Below are positions 30,491-38,957 of a DNA stretch of 64,000 bases, in pieces. This DNA is from Acinetobacter sp. ANC 5054 (GTDB lineage Bacteria; Pseudomonadota; Gammaproteobacteria; Pseudomonadales; Moraxellaceae). Location: contig NZ_NEGG01000018.1 in the NCBI RefSeq assembly GCF_002135295.1, positions 1-64,000 of the forward strand. Direction: 5' to 3'. The notes under the pieces were generated by a model. It saw nothing but the letters and a program-made list of their open reading frames with translations. It was not told the origin of the DNA and searched no databases. The position numbers and the translations under genes were made by a program. The first letter of the stretch is position 1. The number at the start of each line of letters is the position of its first letter.

Positions 30491-30802
30491 ATGAAAAAAT
30501 TGGGGATGCTGCTACTTATGCTCAGTAGCGCAACAGTAATTCAAGCAGAGATAACGACTGAATCCATCCAAACTGCTGACCGTCAAACTGTCGCGATTGG
30601 AGATCGTTTAGAGGATATGCAAAACCGTATGCAAGCCTCGCCAATCAAAATGACATCCTATTCAATACCAGAAAAAGGACTGCCTGCAACTTTGGCAGTT
30701 GATTACACCTATGAAATTGCCAATATGCAATATGTGATTACCGTTGTAGATGATCATGTCAGCAAAATTAAAACTGAAAATTTAGATGGTCTGCGCAAAT
30801 AG
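30491..30802 (+). CDS. Small exported protein of unknown function
   Basis: 103 residues with a clear signal peptide (MKKLGMLLLMLSSATVIQA). The mature part of about 84 residues contains VAIGDRLEDMQNRMQASP and a VDYTYEIANMQYVITVVDDHVSKI strand pattern. The G-D/x-R-x-x-D-M followed by beta strands is reminiscent of small SmpA/DUF2845-like periplasmic modules. I do not recognise the family firmly. GGAAG sits 7 nt before ATG. It is followed by a good terminator. Confidence 0.65.
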   Translation: MKKLGMLLLMLSSATVIQAEITTESIQTADRQTVAIGDRLEDMQNRMQASPIKMTSYSIPEKGLPATLAVDYTYEIANMQYVITVVDDHVSKIKTENLDGLRK

Positions 30803-30861
30803 ACTTTACGCTGCTATATAAAATTAAATCTATGTCCGAGATAAGATTACCGCAGCTAGAT

Positions 30862-30889
30862 AAAAGCCGTTCTCATAAGAACGGCTTTA
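30862..30889. terminator. Bidirectional terminator
   Basis: An AAAGCCGTTCT/AGAACGGCTTT stem with a three-base CAT loop. It serves the convergent 30491 (+) and 30917 (-) genes. Confidence 0.88.
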
Positions 30890-30916
30890 TGCATTTCAAG
30901 TTCAATCTGTTAAAAA

Positions 30917-31315
30917 TCAAGCCTGATCGTCTTTTTTAAATTTATTCAATGTTTCTGTGGCTTTTTTCTTTAACTCATCAAATTTTTCAGTGGCTTGAAC
31001 TTTTAGCTCATCAAATTTCACTGTTGCCTCTTGTTTTAATTCTGCCGCTTTGACTTTGGCTTCATCAAACTTATGGCTCGCCTCTACTTTGAGTTGCTCT
31101 AGCTTATCTTTTGCCTCGCTAGTCTGATCGGCATGTTCGTGCTTCGCCTCATTGACAGCTTTTTCGCCTTCGAGCTTCACTTCAGCAGCCTTATGTTTCA
31201 CTGCATCAACCGCTTTCTCCCCTTCCAGTTGTGCTTCTTTGGCTTTCAACTTTAGGTCATCACCTAGTTCAGCTGCTTTGTCTTTTAATTCATCCAACTT
31301 ATTTTCTGTTGTCAT
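30917..31315 (-). CDS. Amphipathic-repeat (apolipoprotein/LEA-like) protein
   Basis: 132 residues with no signal peptide, nearly all Lys, Glu, Ala and Asp in amphipathic helical repeats. Two 18-residue repeats carry LEGEKAV (30-36 and 48-54). Three copies of KFDE(L/A)K occur at 82, 100 and 111, the last two being 11 residues apart. Such 11-mers are typical of LEA group 3 and apolipoprotein-like proteins, which bind lipid surfaces or protect during desiccation. Role here is inferred only. The start at the ATG (31315) follows AAGGTGAG; a GTG 9 bases upstream lies inside that site. Confidence 0.7.
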   Translation of the reverse strand: MTTENKLDELKDKAAELGDDLKLKAKEAQLEGEKAVDAVKHKAAEVKLEGEKAVNEAKHEHADQTSEAKDKLEQLKVEASHKFDEAKVKAAELKQEATVKFDELKVQATEKFDELKKKATETLNKFKKDDQA

Positions 31316-31551
31316 CGGTCTCACCTTGTACTCAGTTATTGTCTAACAATAGTTATAACGTGCTTTGCTTGGATCGCCTTAAAAAAACGCAATTAGAAAC
31401 AATTGAACTACAGAGCTTTGCATTTAAATGGATGGCTAATGTGCTTGATTTACGCTTTAAATAAACTCGGTAAGAGATGAAAAGATTGAGTGACCGCACT
31501 TTTTTCAAAGGTGTTTTAATTCTTATATTTTCAGCTGATGCAGCGCGCATG

Positions 31552-31585
31552 GATAAAGCCCAAATGTATGAGCTTTATCGTTTTT
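31552..31585. terminator. Hairpin between 31315 and 31613 genes
   Basis: A GATAAAGC/GCTTTATC stem with a 12-nt loop and a short T tract. It could end transcription of the 272-residue gene. The region 31325-31551 beside it shows no credible gene. Confidence 0.5.
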
Positions 31586-31612
31586 GATATCCTTAATTTT
31601 GAAAATTTTTAA

Positions 31613-32431
31613 TTATTTGCTCACTGTACTCATAAAGCTTACAGCCGAGAACAACCAAATAAACAAAATAAAACTACGACCTTGATTAAAATGAGCGACA
31701 TCTGTGCCATGCAAAATATTATGGCGCGTCATCGCAACCGTTGAGCTGCTATCCATTTTATAGGCAGCAAGCTCTGCAAAATAATGATTCAGTTCATTGG
31801 CAATTTTCGACTTATGCCACAGACTTTTAATTTCATTACCTTTTAAGCCCGGAACAATTTTATACACATCAATAAACTTGGTATCATTTTGTTTTAGAAA
31901 ACCATTTTCAATTAAAACGTCGGTCAAAATCCCTTCCAATTGCGCATATAACACAGGGATGCAGCCTGCATGAAAATTCAATTTATACAGTTTAAAGGCT
32001 TCGAGTAAGACCAAACGGCGCTGTGCTTTAGTTTCACCAATATTTAAAGCATCAAAAGCGGCTAACATTTCTGTTTGAAAAAATTCGCTATTAATGACAT
32101 TGAGCAAATCAAAGTCTGCATCATTTTCATGTTGATGTACCTGTTGCCAAAAATACAATAAATTCAATGCATCATTTGCCACTTTCATTTCAACTGGCTG
32201 ATCTAACTCGTTTGCCAAAACCTGAAAATACGGCTCTTGTTGAGCCAAGTCGGTCAATGTTTGAATTAAAAATGCGTGTTCTTTTGCGGAGATTTGCTCA
32301 AGATATTGCTGTGCTTCTTTTAGTATTTGATTTCCAAAAAGCTTCTTTGATTGCGCATGTTGTGGAATACGGGTTACAGGCTGGTCATCTTCATAATCAT
32401 GGTCGTACATGGGCATGTCACTCAAAGGCAT
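31613..32431 (-). CDS. Unknown protein with HEPN-like C-terminal domain
   Basis: 272 residues. The acidic N-terminus (PMYDHDYEDDQP) precedes a helical region. Residues about 145-262 look like a HEPN-type four-helix unit: EAFKLYKLNFHAGCIPVLYAQLEGIL, then R236-H-N-I-L-H241-G, which fits the R-x4-6-H signature of HEPN ribonucleases. A hydrophobic stretch ends the protein (SFILFIWLFSAVSFM). It lies divergent from metG with 150 nt between. No partner nucleotidyltransferase (MNT) gene is adjacent. If active it would be an RNase, but that is inference. Confidence 0.55.
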   Translation of the reverse strand: MPLSDMPMYDHDYEDDQPVTRIPQHAQSKKLFGNQILKEAQQYLEQISAKEHAFLIQTLTDLAQQEPYFQVLANELDQPVEMKVANDALNLLYFWQQVHQHENDADFDLLNVINSEFFQTEMLAAFDALNIGETKAQRRLVLLEAFKLYKLNFHAGCIPVLYAQLEGILTDVLIENGFLKQNDTKFIDVYKIVPGLKGNEIKSLWHKSKIANELNHYFAELAAYKMDSSSTVAMTRHNILHGTDVAHFNQGRSFILFIWLFSAVSFMSTVSK

Positions 32432-32581
32432 CTCATTAATGCCCTATTATCACTGTTATTGACTGCTCAATATAGAAATATTTAGTTTTAAGCAGATTTC
32501 ATTGATTCCATTGTGCAAGTCGAAGCTATCTAAGGTAAAATCGTTGACCTTATATAAAATACGAATGAGAGAGTCATATCC

Positions 32582-34642
32582 GTGCGTAATATTTTAGTCA
32601 CTAACGCCCTTCCATACGCCAATGGCCCGATTCATATGGGTCACCTACTCGGTTATATCCAAGCAGATATTTGGGTACGTGCGATGCGTGCAATGGGTCA
32701 TAACGTGACTTATGTTTGCGCAGACGATGCTCACGGTACAGCGATTATGCTTCGTGCTGAAGCAAATGGCATTTCACCTGAACTGCAAATTGCCAATGTA
32801 CAAAAAGAACATGAGCGCGACTTTGCTGGCTTTAAAGTGGATTTCGACCATTACGACTCAACAAACAGTGCTGAAAACCAAGCACGTGCTTCTGAGATTT
32901 ATATTAAAAACCGTGAAGCAGACAACATTGCAGTGCGTCCTGTAACTCAATTGTTTGACCCTGAAAAAGGCATGTTCTTGTCTGACCGTTTCATTAAAGG
33001 CACATGCCCGAAATGTAAAGCGGAAGATCAATACGGTGACTCATGCGAAGTATGTGGTACGACTTATAACGCGACTGAATTACTCAATCCAAAATCGACT
33101 TTAAGCGGTGCGACACCTGTAGAGAAATCTTCAGATCACTACTTCTTTAAACTACCGAACTTTGGTGAATACCTACAAAAATGGACACGTGACGAAGGTC
33201 GTTTACCTGTGTCGATTGCCAACAAGTTAGATGAATGGTTTGAAGCAGGTCTGTCAGATTGGGATATTTCTCGTGACGCGCCTTACTTCGGTTTTGAAAT
33301 TCCAGATGCACCAAACAAATTCTTCTACGTTTGGGTAGATGCACCTATCGGCTACATGTCGAGCTTTGAAAACTACGTTAAAACTAAACGTCCTGACCTT
33401 AGCTTTGATGATTACTGGAAGAAAGATTCTAAAAATGAGGTGTATCACTTCATTGGTAAAGACATTGTTTATTTCCACGCATTGTTCTGGCCTGCAATGC
33501 TGGAAGGTGCAAACTACCGTACCCCAACGAGCTTGTTCGTCAACGGTTTCTTGACTGTAAATGGTCAGAAGATGTCTAAATCTCGTGGTACGTTCATTAA
33601 AGCTGAAACGTATCTTGAGCATTTAAACCCTGAATACCTACGTTACTACTTTGCATCTAAGCTATCTGATAAAGTTGAAGATTCTGACTTGAACCTTGAT
33701 GATTTTGTGCAAAAGGTTAACTCTGACTTGGTTGGTAAAGTGGTAAACATCGCAAGCCGCTGTGCGAAATTCATTAACACCAAGTTTGACAATAAATTGT
33801 CTGCTACTTGCGCAGAGCCTGAATTGGTTCAAAGCTTTATTGATGCTGGCGCTTCAATTGCTGCTCAATATGAAGCACGTGAGTTCTCTGCTGCAATCCG
33901 TGAAATTATGGCACTTGCAGACAAAGCCAACCAATATATCGATGAGAAAAAGCCTTGGGCACTCGCTAAAATTGAAGGCGAAGAACAACAAGTTCATGAC
34001 GTATGTTCAGTTGGTATCAACTTGTTCCGTCAATTGGCTGTGTACTTAAGCCCTGTTCTTCCAACTTTGGCTGCACAAGTTCAAGCCTTCTTACAACTCG
34101 ATGCATTTGACTTTGCTTCTCGTGAAACGATTCTTGTGGGTCATGAAATTGCCTTGTTCCAACCGCTTATGCAACGTGTAGACCCGAAAGCTGTGGCTGC
34201 AATGGTAGACGCATCTAAAGATTCTTTAGCTGCGGCGGCTGAACCTGCAAAAGTTGAAAAGAAAAAAGAGAAGAAAGTTGCTGAGAAAAAACCTGAGCCT
34301 AAAGTCGGTGAAGCTGAAATCATCAATATTGATGACTTTATGAAAGTTGACCTACGTGTGGCTGAAGTTTTAGAAGCAGCTCACGTTGAAGGTTCGGACA
34401 AACTTCTTCAATTGACTCTAAATGTCGGTGAAGCTGAACCACGTAATGTATTTAGCGGTATTCGTGAGTTCTACCAACCGGAAGACTTAAAAGGCAAATT
34501 GGTGGTAATGGTAGCGAACCTTGCGCCACGTAAGATGCGTTTTGGTATTTCGAATGGTATGGTGCTTGCAGCAGGCAACGGCGAAGGTGTTTGGGTAATT
34601 TCACCTGAATCTGGCGCTAAAGCTGGTGATAAAGTGTCTTAA
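32582..34642 (+). CDS. metG: Methionyl-tRNA synthetase
   Basis: 686 residues from a GTG start. The class I HIGH-equivalent is NGPIHMGH (14-21), KMSKS is at 330-334, and the zinc-knuckle Cys pairs lie in [18 protein letters not shown] Lys-rich linker ([14 protein letters not shown]) leads to a C-terminal tRNA-binding Trbp111/EMAP-type domain ([20 protein letters not shown]). It aminoacylates initiator and elongator tRNA-Met. The GTG is preceded by GAGAGAG about 9 nt upstream. Confidence 0.98.
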   Translation: MRNILVTNALPYANGPIHMGHLLGYIQADIWVRAMRAMGHNVTYVCADDAHGTAIMLRAEANGISPELQIANVQKEHERDFAGFKVDFDHYDSTNSAENQARASEIYIKNREADNIAVRPVTQLFDPEKGMFLSDRFIKGTCPKCKAEDQYGDSCEVCGTTYNATELLNPKSTLSGATPVEKSSDHYFFKLPNFGEYLQKWTRDEGRLPVSIANKLDEWFEAGLSDWDISRDAPYFGFEIPDAPNKFFYVWVDAPIGYMSSFENYVKTKRPDLSFDDYWKKDSKNEVYHFIGKDIVYFHALFWPAMLEGANYRTPTSLFVNGFLTVNGQKMSKSRGTFIKAETYLEHLNPEYLRYYFASKLSDKVEDSDLNLDDFVQKVNSDLVGKVVNIASRCAKFINTKFDNKLSATCAEPELVQSFIDAGASIAAQYEAREFSAAIREIMALADKANQYIDEKKPWALAKIEGEEQQVHDVCSVGINLFRQLAVYLSPVLPTLAAQVQAFLQLDAFDFASRETILVGHEIALFQPLMQRVDPKAVAAMVDASKDSLAAAAEPAKVEKKKEKKVAEKKPEPKVGEAEIINIDDFMKVDLRVAEVLEAAHVEGSDKLLQLTLNVGEAEPRNVFSGIREFYQPEDLKGKLVVMVANLAPRKMRFGISNGMVLAAGNGEGVWVISPESGAKAGDKVS

Positions 34643-34660
34643 GATTTAAATCTTAGATAG

Positions 34661-34692
34661 AAAAAAGCCTCTACGTTGTAGGGGCTTTTTTG
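34661..34692 (+). terminator. Terminator after metG
   Basis: An AAAAAAGCCTCTAC/GTAGGGGCTTTTTT stem (one G-T mismatch) with a 3-nt loop. Its reverse complement almost equals the terminator at 37041-37069 on the other side of the GHKL gene. Confidence 0.88.
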
Positions 34693-34702
34693 TGCGTTAA
34701 AG

Positions 34703-34737
34703 TTCCCCCTCCATTTAAGATAGGGTTAGGGAGAGGA
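34703..34737 (+). repeat. REP-like short palindromic element (left border)
   Basis: Runs TTCCCCCTCC...GGGAGAGGAA: a pyrimidine arm and a partly complementary purine arm. Similar dispersed elements are frequent between genes in Acinetobacter. It lies between the metG terminator and the GHKL-nuclease gene. A related element of opposite orientation lies at the other border (36961-37011). Confidence 0.5.
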
Positions 34738-34753
34738 ATCTTTTGAGAAGCCA

Positions 34754-36778
34754 CTATATTTTAATGGGGCTCGTGCTTCTAACTTGCTTTTTTCCTTGTA
34801 AATCATCTACAAGTGAAATTTTGCTTTCATCAGATAAATCTGCGTATTTAGTTTTTAGATTATCTAATAAATAGCTGTTAGATAAATTAAATTCTTCAAA
34901 AATAGTATACCAATCTTTTACATAGCATTTTATTTTTCCATCATCTAATACTAAGCCTAATTCATTTTTATCCTTATTATTTTTTAAATGAGAAGTTATT
35001 AAGTAATCATTTTTAGAAATTTTACGACCAACTAATATCAATTCGAAATATAATTTACTGTTACCTAATTCTGGATGATTTGATATGATTGATGCATATT
35101 CAAGCAACTGTTGAAGATGCTTGTAATTTAAAGAAACGCTTGGTCGTTTTATTTCTATCACAACACATTTATATATTTGTTGATTGGTAGAATTTACTGT
35201 CTTTCGCTTTCTTGCAAGGAATAAATCAACTTGTCTATTTAGCCCTTCTAAAACAACTTCATTATTTTCATCGTCTTTGTCTAAATCTTCAGTACCAAAA
35301 TCATTTATGCCGTTTATTGTATTTCTTAAGTTGTGACTAATCTTAGTGAATGAATCCTCTTCTGCTCCTAAAATTTCGTATTGGGATCCAAACAACCAAG
35401 TATTAGCTTCAATAATTTTTTGTAGATCTGGAGTTTCTAACACTGTTTTGTAATGGTTATTCATTAACTCTTTGAGCTTATTTATCGCTATTTCTCGTTT
35501 CTGTAAGGTTTCAATAGTGCTTATAATATTTTCTAAAGTAGTTGATTTTAATTGTTTAGCTAATAGATCAACTTGCGTGTCATTTAAATCTAAAACATTA
35601 TCTAGCACATCAAAGATTGCATCATTTTCATTAGATACTAAGAGTTTATCTAACATTCTAATAATAATTTTTAAAGGTTTAATAGAAAGATTAGCAAAAA
35701 CTTTTGGATCAGCTAAATATATACTCTTAAAAGCATCTTTTGTATTTCTCTTTCGCCACAATGCATAGCTGTTCTCATAGCCAATATAAGATGGAAAATA
35801 ACCTTTTTCATCGTACTTTTCTATTTGTTCATCAACATATTCTCTAAGATAATCTTCATATATTTCTTTTAGAAAATTACTCATCTCTGAATTAATATCA
35901 CGTAATATTTTTTGCTGTAATTCAAAGCTTGGATCTATGTCTAATAAATCTTTATTGAAACTGTCATTCCATTCAGATAATGCAAAGCAACTAGTATGGA
36001 AATCAATTTTATTATTAGCCTTACTTAAGACCTTTGATATCGTTTTTTGTTGTGAATTAAGTAAAAAATTATACGATTTATCATTGCTAGGCTTTTCATG
36101 CCACCGTATAGCTTTGATCTTAAAATCAAAACCCTGAATTTGGACATCTCTTTCAAAATTTGAATTATCTAAGATTGGTATTTCAACACCATTTAATAAG
36201 AGTTTTTTTTGAGGGTTTACTATTAATAACCAGCTAAATTCTTTCCTTAAAGATTCAATAAAAGATTCATCAGTTGGAAAGTTTTTTGTTTTTTCAGAAT
36301 ATAACGAACTGAGAACGACAAATGTTCCCGATTCTAATTTCTTTAGATTGCTATTTTGATCATTATCTTCAAAGAATTGGCAATCGTATTCTGAAATATT
36401 ATCTGCTGAAATACTAATTTTTGCGTTAGTATCTTTGAATTTAGTGAACCATACTGCATTATTTGCAAGTGTATGAAAGGCTAAACGTCCTCTACCATGA
36501 GAACCATGCACATTATCATCATTTTTTTTACTAGACTCATTAAACTTATCAAAACTATTACATAAGTTTGATATATCGATTCCATCTCCATCATCCAAAA
36601 TTGTGATGTAATCTAGACCAATTGCTTCATTTCTTATCAAACTAATATTTACAGTATTGGCTTTCGCATCAAAACCATTCCATATATATTCAAAAATTGA
36701 CTTGAATGGCTCTTTATTATTGAAGTGTTTTTTAATTCCTTCATTAGTAATCTGTGTTTTCCCCTTAATGATTGTCAT
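34754..36778 (-). CDS. GHKL ATPase fused to PD-(D/E)XK nuclease (candidate single-gene defence protein)
   Basis: 674 residues. An N-terminal Hsp90/MutL-type ATPase carries a complete Bergerat site: N-box E30-YIW-N34-GF-D37-A38, G1 D62-DGDGID, G2 G92-SHGRGRLAFH. A helical middle region (about 280-450) follows. The C-terminal domain begins with IIEANTWLFGSQYE (455-468), a motif seen before DUF4263/Shedu-type nucleases. It has D518 (RQVDLF) and E542-I-K544 (VVIEIKRP), the D...E-x-K active site, then HLQQLLEYA. The gene is visibly AT-richer than neighbours. It is alone, behind its own promoter, between metG and a lysE-type gene. Related GHKL-nuclease fusions occur in restriction and abortive-infection islands. 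Exact family not identified. Confidence 0.85.
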   Translation of the reverse strand: MTIIKGKTQITNEGIKKHFNNKEPFKSIFEYIWNGFDAKANTVNISLIRNEAIGLDYITILDDGDGIDISNLCNSFDKFNESSKKNDDNVHGSHGRGRLAFHTLANNAVWFTKFKDTNAKISISADNISEYDCQFFEDNDQNSNLKKLESGTFVVLSSLYSEKTKNFPTDESFIESLRKEFSWLLIVNPQKKLLLNGVEIPILDNSNFERDVQIQGFDFKIKAIRWHEKPSNDKSYNFLLNSQQKTISKVLSKANNKIDFHTSCFALSEWNDSFNKDLLDIDPSFELQQKILRDINSEMSNFLKEIYEDYLREYVDEQIEKYDEKGYFPSYIGYENSYALWRKRNTKDAFKSIYLADPKVFANLSIKPLKIIIRMLDKLLVSNENDAIFDVLDNVLDLNDTQVDLLAKQLKSTTLENIISTIETLQKREIAINKLKELMNNHYKTVLETPDLQKIIEANTWLFGSQYEILGAEEDSFTKISHNLRNTINGINDFGTEDLDKDDENNEVVLEGLNRQVDLFLARKRKTVNSTNQQIYKCVVIEIKRPSVSLNYKHLQQLLEYASIISNHPELGNSKLYFELILVGRKISKNDYLITSHLKNNKDKNELGLVLDDGKIKCYVKDWYTIFEEFNLSNSYLLDNLKTKYADLSDESKISLVDDLQGKKQVRSTSPIKI

Positions 36779-36813
36779 GCCGAAAGCCTATTTTTTATTT
36801 TATAGAATTAGCC

Positions 36814-36843
36814 TTTATACTCAATAGTACATTCAAGTGTCAA
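36814..36843 (-). promoter_or_regulatory. Candidate promoter of the GHKL-nuclease gene
   Basis: On the minus strand TTGACA (36838-36843) is followed 18 nt later by TATAAA (36814-36819). The predicted start is about 29 nt before the ATG. A near-consensus promoter of this kind suggests constitutive expression. Confidence 0.6.
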
Positions 36844-36960
36844 TTTGTGCTAAAAATTAGATTTTTTCTATGAATAGAATCACCTACAAAAAAGTTAAAG
36901 CCCATATTTATAGCACCCACCCTAAGCGCTACAGCTATCACAACCTAAGCTAATTTAATC

Positions 36961-37011
36961 ACCTCTCCCTTACAAAGCAGTGCTTCTCATCTCCTAAAAG
37001 GAGATGGAAAT
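36961..37011 (-). repeat. REP-like palindromic element (right border)
   Basis: ACCTCTCCCTTACAAAG... ending in a perfect hairpin CATCTCCT-AAA-AGGAGATG (36988-37006). On the minus strand it matches the general plan of the element at 34703-34737 (TTTCCATCTCC... then GGGAGAGG), so the two lie inverted around the GHKL gene. Confidence 0.5.
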
Positions 37012-37040
37012 TCATTGTAAATTAAAATATAAACCCAATA

Positions 37041-37069
37041 AAAAAGCCCCTATTCGTAGAGGCTTTTTT
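37041..37069 (-). terminator. Terminator of the second LysE-type gene
   Basis: An AAAAGCCCCTA/TAGAGGCTTTT stem with a TTCG loop. Read on the minus strand it begins AAAAAAGCCTCTACG, identical to the start of the metG terminator. Confidence 0.85.
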
Positions 37070-37080
37070 GCTTCGTTCAA

Positions 37081-37704
37081 TCACTTCATCCCAAAAATGA
37101 GCTTTAACCCAAGCACTGTCATCACTGCCCCAGCCGCCCGATCAAAACCTGCTTTAAACTTCAAATACACTTTACGTGGTTTTTCTGCTGACAAAGCAAC
37201 AGCAACCAAAGAACACCACCCCGCATCAATAAAGAAGCAAAGAATCGGCAGTACAAAATAAAAATAAGTTGGAATATCTTTCGGAAGTAATGCTGTAAAA
37301 ATACTGGCAAGAACAATCGCAATTTTAGGGTTAGATAATTGCGTAATGAGACCTGTGGTAAACGCACGACGGAGTGACATTTGCGAACTACTTGAATCGC
37401 CTGCTTCAATGGGCTCTTTGGCATGTCGAATAATTTTAAATGCCATCCAAAGTAAATAAATACCACCACAGATTTTCAAAGCTAGATATGCAGATGGCAC
37501 AGCCAATAAAAATGCTTGTAAACCCAAAACCGCAAGTAAACCAAAAATTGCCGCACCTGTTCCAGTGCCTAGCGCAGTAAACAAACCATGTTTTCGTGAA
37601 ATCGCAATTGAATTTTTAGCCACATAAATTGATGTCGGCCCCGGACTCATTGCCCCAATCATTAATGCAAAAGCAATAGAGCCTAATATCCAAAATGATT
37701 CCAC
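37081..37704 (-). CDS. LysE/RhtB-family exporter, second copy
   Basis: About 208 residues with six hydrophobic segments. MSPGPTSIYVAKN near the N-terminus and TQLSNPKIAIVLAS in the middle are the LysE/RhtB signature. The start is uncertain. The frame extends to a TTG at 37737, but the GTG at 37704 gives the short leader (ESFWILGSIAFALMIG) usual for the family; neither has a strong ribosome site. It exports an unknown amino-acid-like compound. It is not closely similar to the LysE protein at 27274 beyond family motifs. Confidence 0.85.
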   Translation of the reverse strand: MESFWILGSIAFALMIGAMSPGPTSIYVAKNSIAISRKHGLFTALGTGTGAAIFGLLAVLGLQAFLLAVPSAYLALKICGGIYLLWMAFKIIRHAKEPIEAGDSSSSQMSLRRAFTTGLITQLSNPKIAIVLASIFTALLPKDIPTYFYFVLPILCFFIDAGWCSLVAVALSAEKPRKVYLKFKAGFDRAAGAVMTVLGLKLIFGMK

Positions 37705-37868
37705 AACAGCACCGACTTTATCTAATAACCGTGGCAATTTTACCGATTAGATTTATGAATTTCTCCCTATTATTCACAATGTTTTTACCAAATGACCAAA
37801 TTTTTCACTATAAATGTCTTGAATAACCTAAAAATCCATCGCATGATCAGACAAAGTACAAATTAAAT

Positions 37869-38333
37869 ATGAAAAAGATGAAATTAGCTGAAGCACTCCT
37901 CTTGCGTAGTGATCTACAAACTAAATTAGCTTCCCTACAACAACGTATAAACAATAATGTGCTGATTCAAGAAGGTGATGCACCAAGTGAAGACCCAAAT
38001 GGATTAATACAAGAAGCCTTTGCTGTGAATAGCGAATTGCATGGTTTAATTGAAAAAATTCATGCCACCAATGCGCAGGCAAAAACCAGTTCAGGGCGTT
38101 CAATGCTATCCGTCCTGAATGAACGTGATTTATTGACTCAACAGCATCGGATTTTACAGCAAGCCATTGACAATTCTCGTCGTGAAAATGGTCGCTATAG
38201 CTCAAGTGAAATACGTTGGGTCAAAACCATTTCCGTGGCAGATTTACAAAAGCAAGCCGATGAAATCAGTCAAAAACTCAGACAAAATAATTTAGAAATT
38301 CAGGCATCAAATTGGCAAATTGACCTAATTTAA
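37869..38333 (+). CDS. DIP1984 family protein (DUF6847)
   Basis: 154 residues, almost fully helical. It shows the pattern of this family: KLAEALLLRSDLQTKLASLQ at the N-terminus, VLIQEGDAPSEDPNGL, a LHGLIEKIHATNAQ segment, RDLLTQQHRIL and a C-terminal LEIQASNWQIDL. Older annotation calls members septicolysin, but evidence for toxin activity is thin. No signal peptide, so cytoplasmic. It stands alone with no terminator seen immediately after it. Confidence 0.8.
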   Translation: MKKMKLAEALLLRSDLQTKLASLQQRINNNVLIQEGDAPSEDPNGLIQEAFAVNSELHGLIEKIHATNAQAKTSSGRSMLSVLNERDLLTQQHRILQQAIDNSRRENGRYSSSEIRWVKTISVADLQKQADEISQKLRQNNLEIQASNWQIDLI

Positions 38334-38568
38334 AAATATAAACCTCGGTTTATACCAGTTCGGGCATACTGGGCGAGTACAGAGCCTTTTTAAATGTTTG
38401 TAAGGCTTTAATACAACAAACTTAAATGCAGAAGTAAGACGTCTACTTCAAAATGTTCACACATCTGACGTAGCACACTGCATCTGTGACTCTTTACATG
38501 TCACGTCTCACTACCATGTACTGACAGTATGTCCACCCTATTCTCAACTTAAGAATGGAAAATAAAAT

Positions 38569-38766
38569 CTATTCATTACTCGCCGCAGCTTCGTTTAATG
38601 CAACATCTTCGCGCGGTAATTTATAATCCAGATCATTCGCGGGTACACCGCCGATAATCATAGTTCTTTGTTCTTTTGGACGATGCATTTCATCGGTGGT
38701 ATCACATGCCACGATCCACACACTGCATAGCATCATGGTCGGTATAATCAACAGGCTTCGTTTCAT
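38569..38766 (-). CDS. Small lipoprotein, unknown function
   Basis: 65 residues. The signal MKRSLLIIPTMMLCSVWIVAC has a lipobox-type end (IVAC). A short mature part contains KEQRTMIIGGVPANDLDYKLPREDVALNEAAASNE. The ATG at 38766 has AGGGAG 7 nt upstream and is preferred to the in-frame ATG 18 nt earlier. It is probably anchored in the outer membrane. No homolog is recognised. Confidence 0.65.
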   Translation of the reverse strand: MKRSLLIIPTMMLCSVWIVACDTTDEMHRPKEQRTMIIGGVPANDLDYKLPREDVALNEAAASNE

Positions 38767-38957
38767 CACGCAGCTCCCTTCCATTTTTATAATTCTATTT
38801 TCAGCATAGCAGTTTTGTACAAAGTTGCATCATATTTTCAATTGCGATGCGCTGGAATTGTCAGGAATTATGTTGCTAAGTTCGAACTGTGTAATTGGCG
38901 CAGTGCTTCCAACTTTCATATACTCCCATTATAAATTTCGTTTAAATTTTATTTTTC

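Noticed and set aside
36779..36960. Remnant of an integrase or transposase near the GHKL gene
   Set aside because: No reading frame, DDE or tyrosine-recombinase motif, and no target-site duplication could be seen in this stretch.
38334..38568. Possible small RNA or toxin gene after the DIP1984 gene
   Set aside because: Only short frames (M-Q-K-stop, M-F-T-H-L-T-stop) and a weak AAGTA/TACTT hairpin; no terminator or promoter pattern that supports a call.
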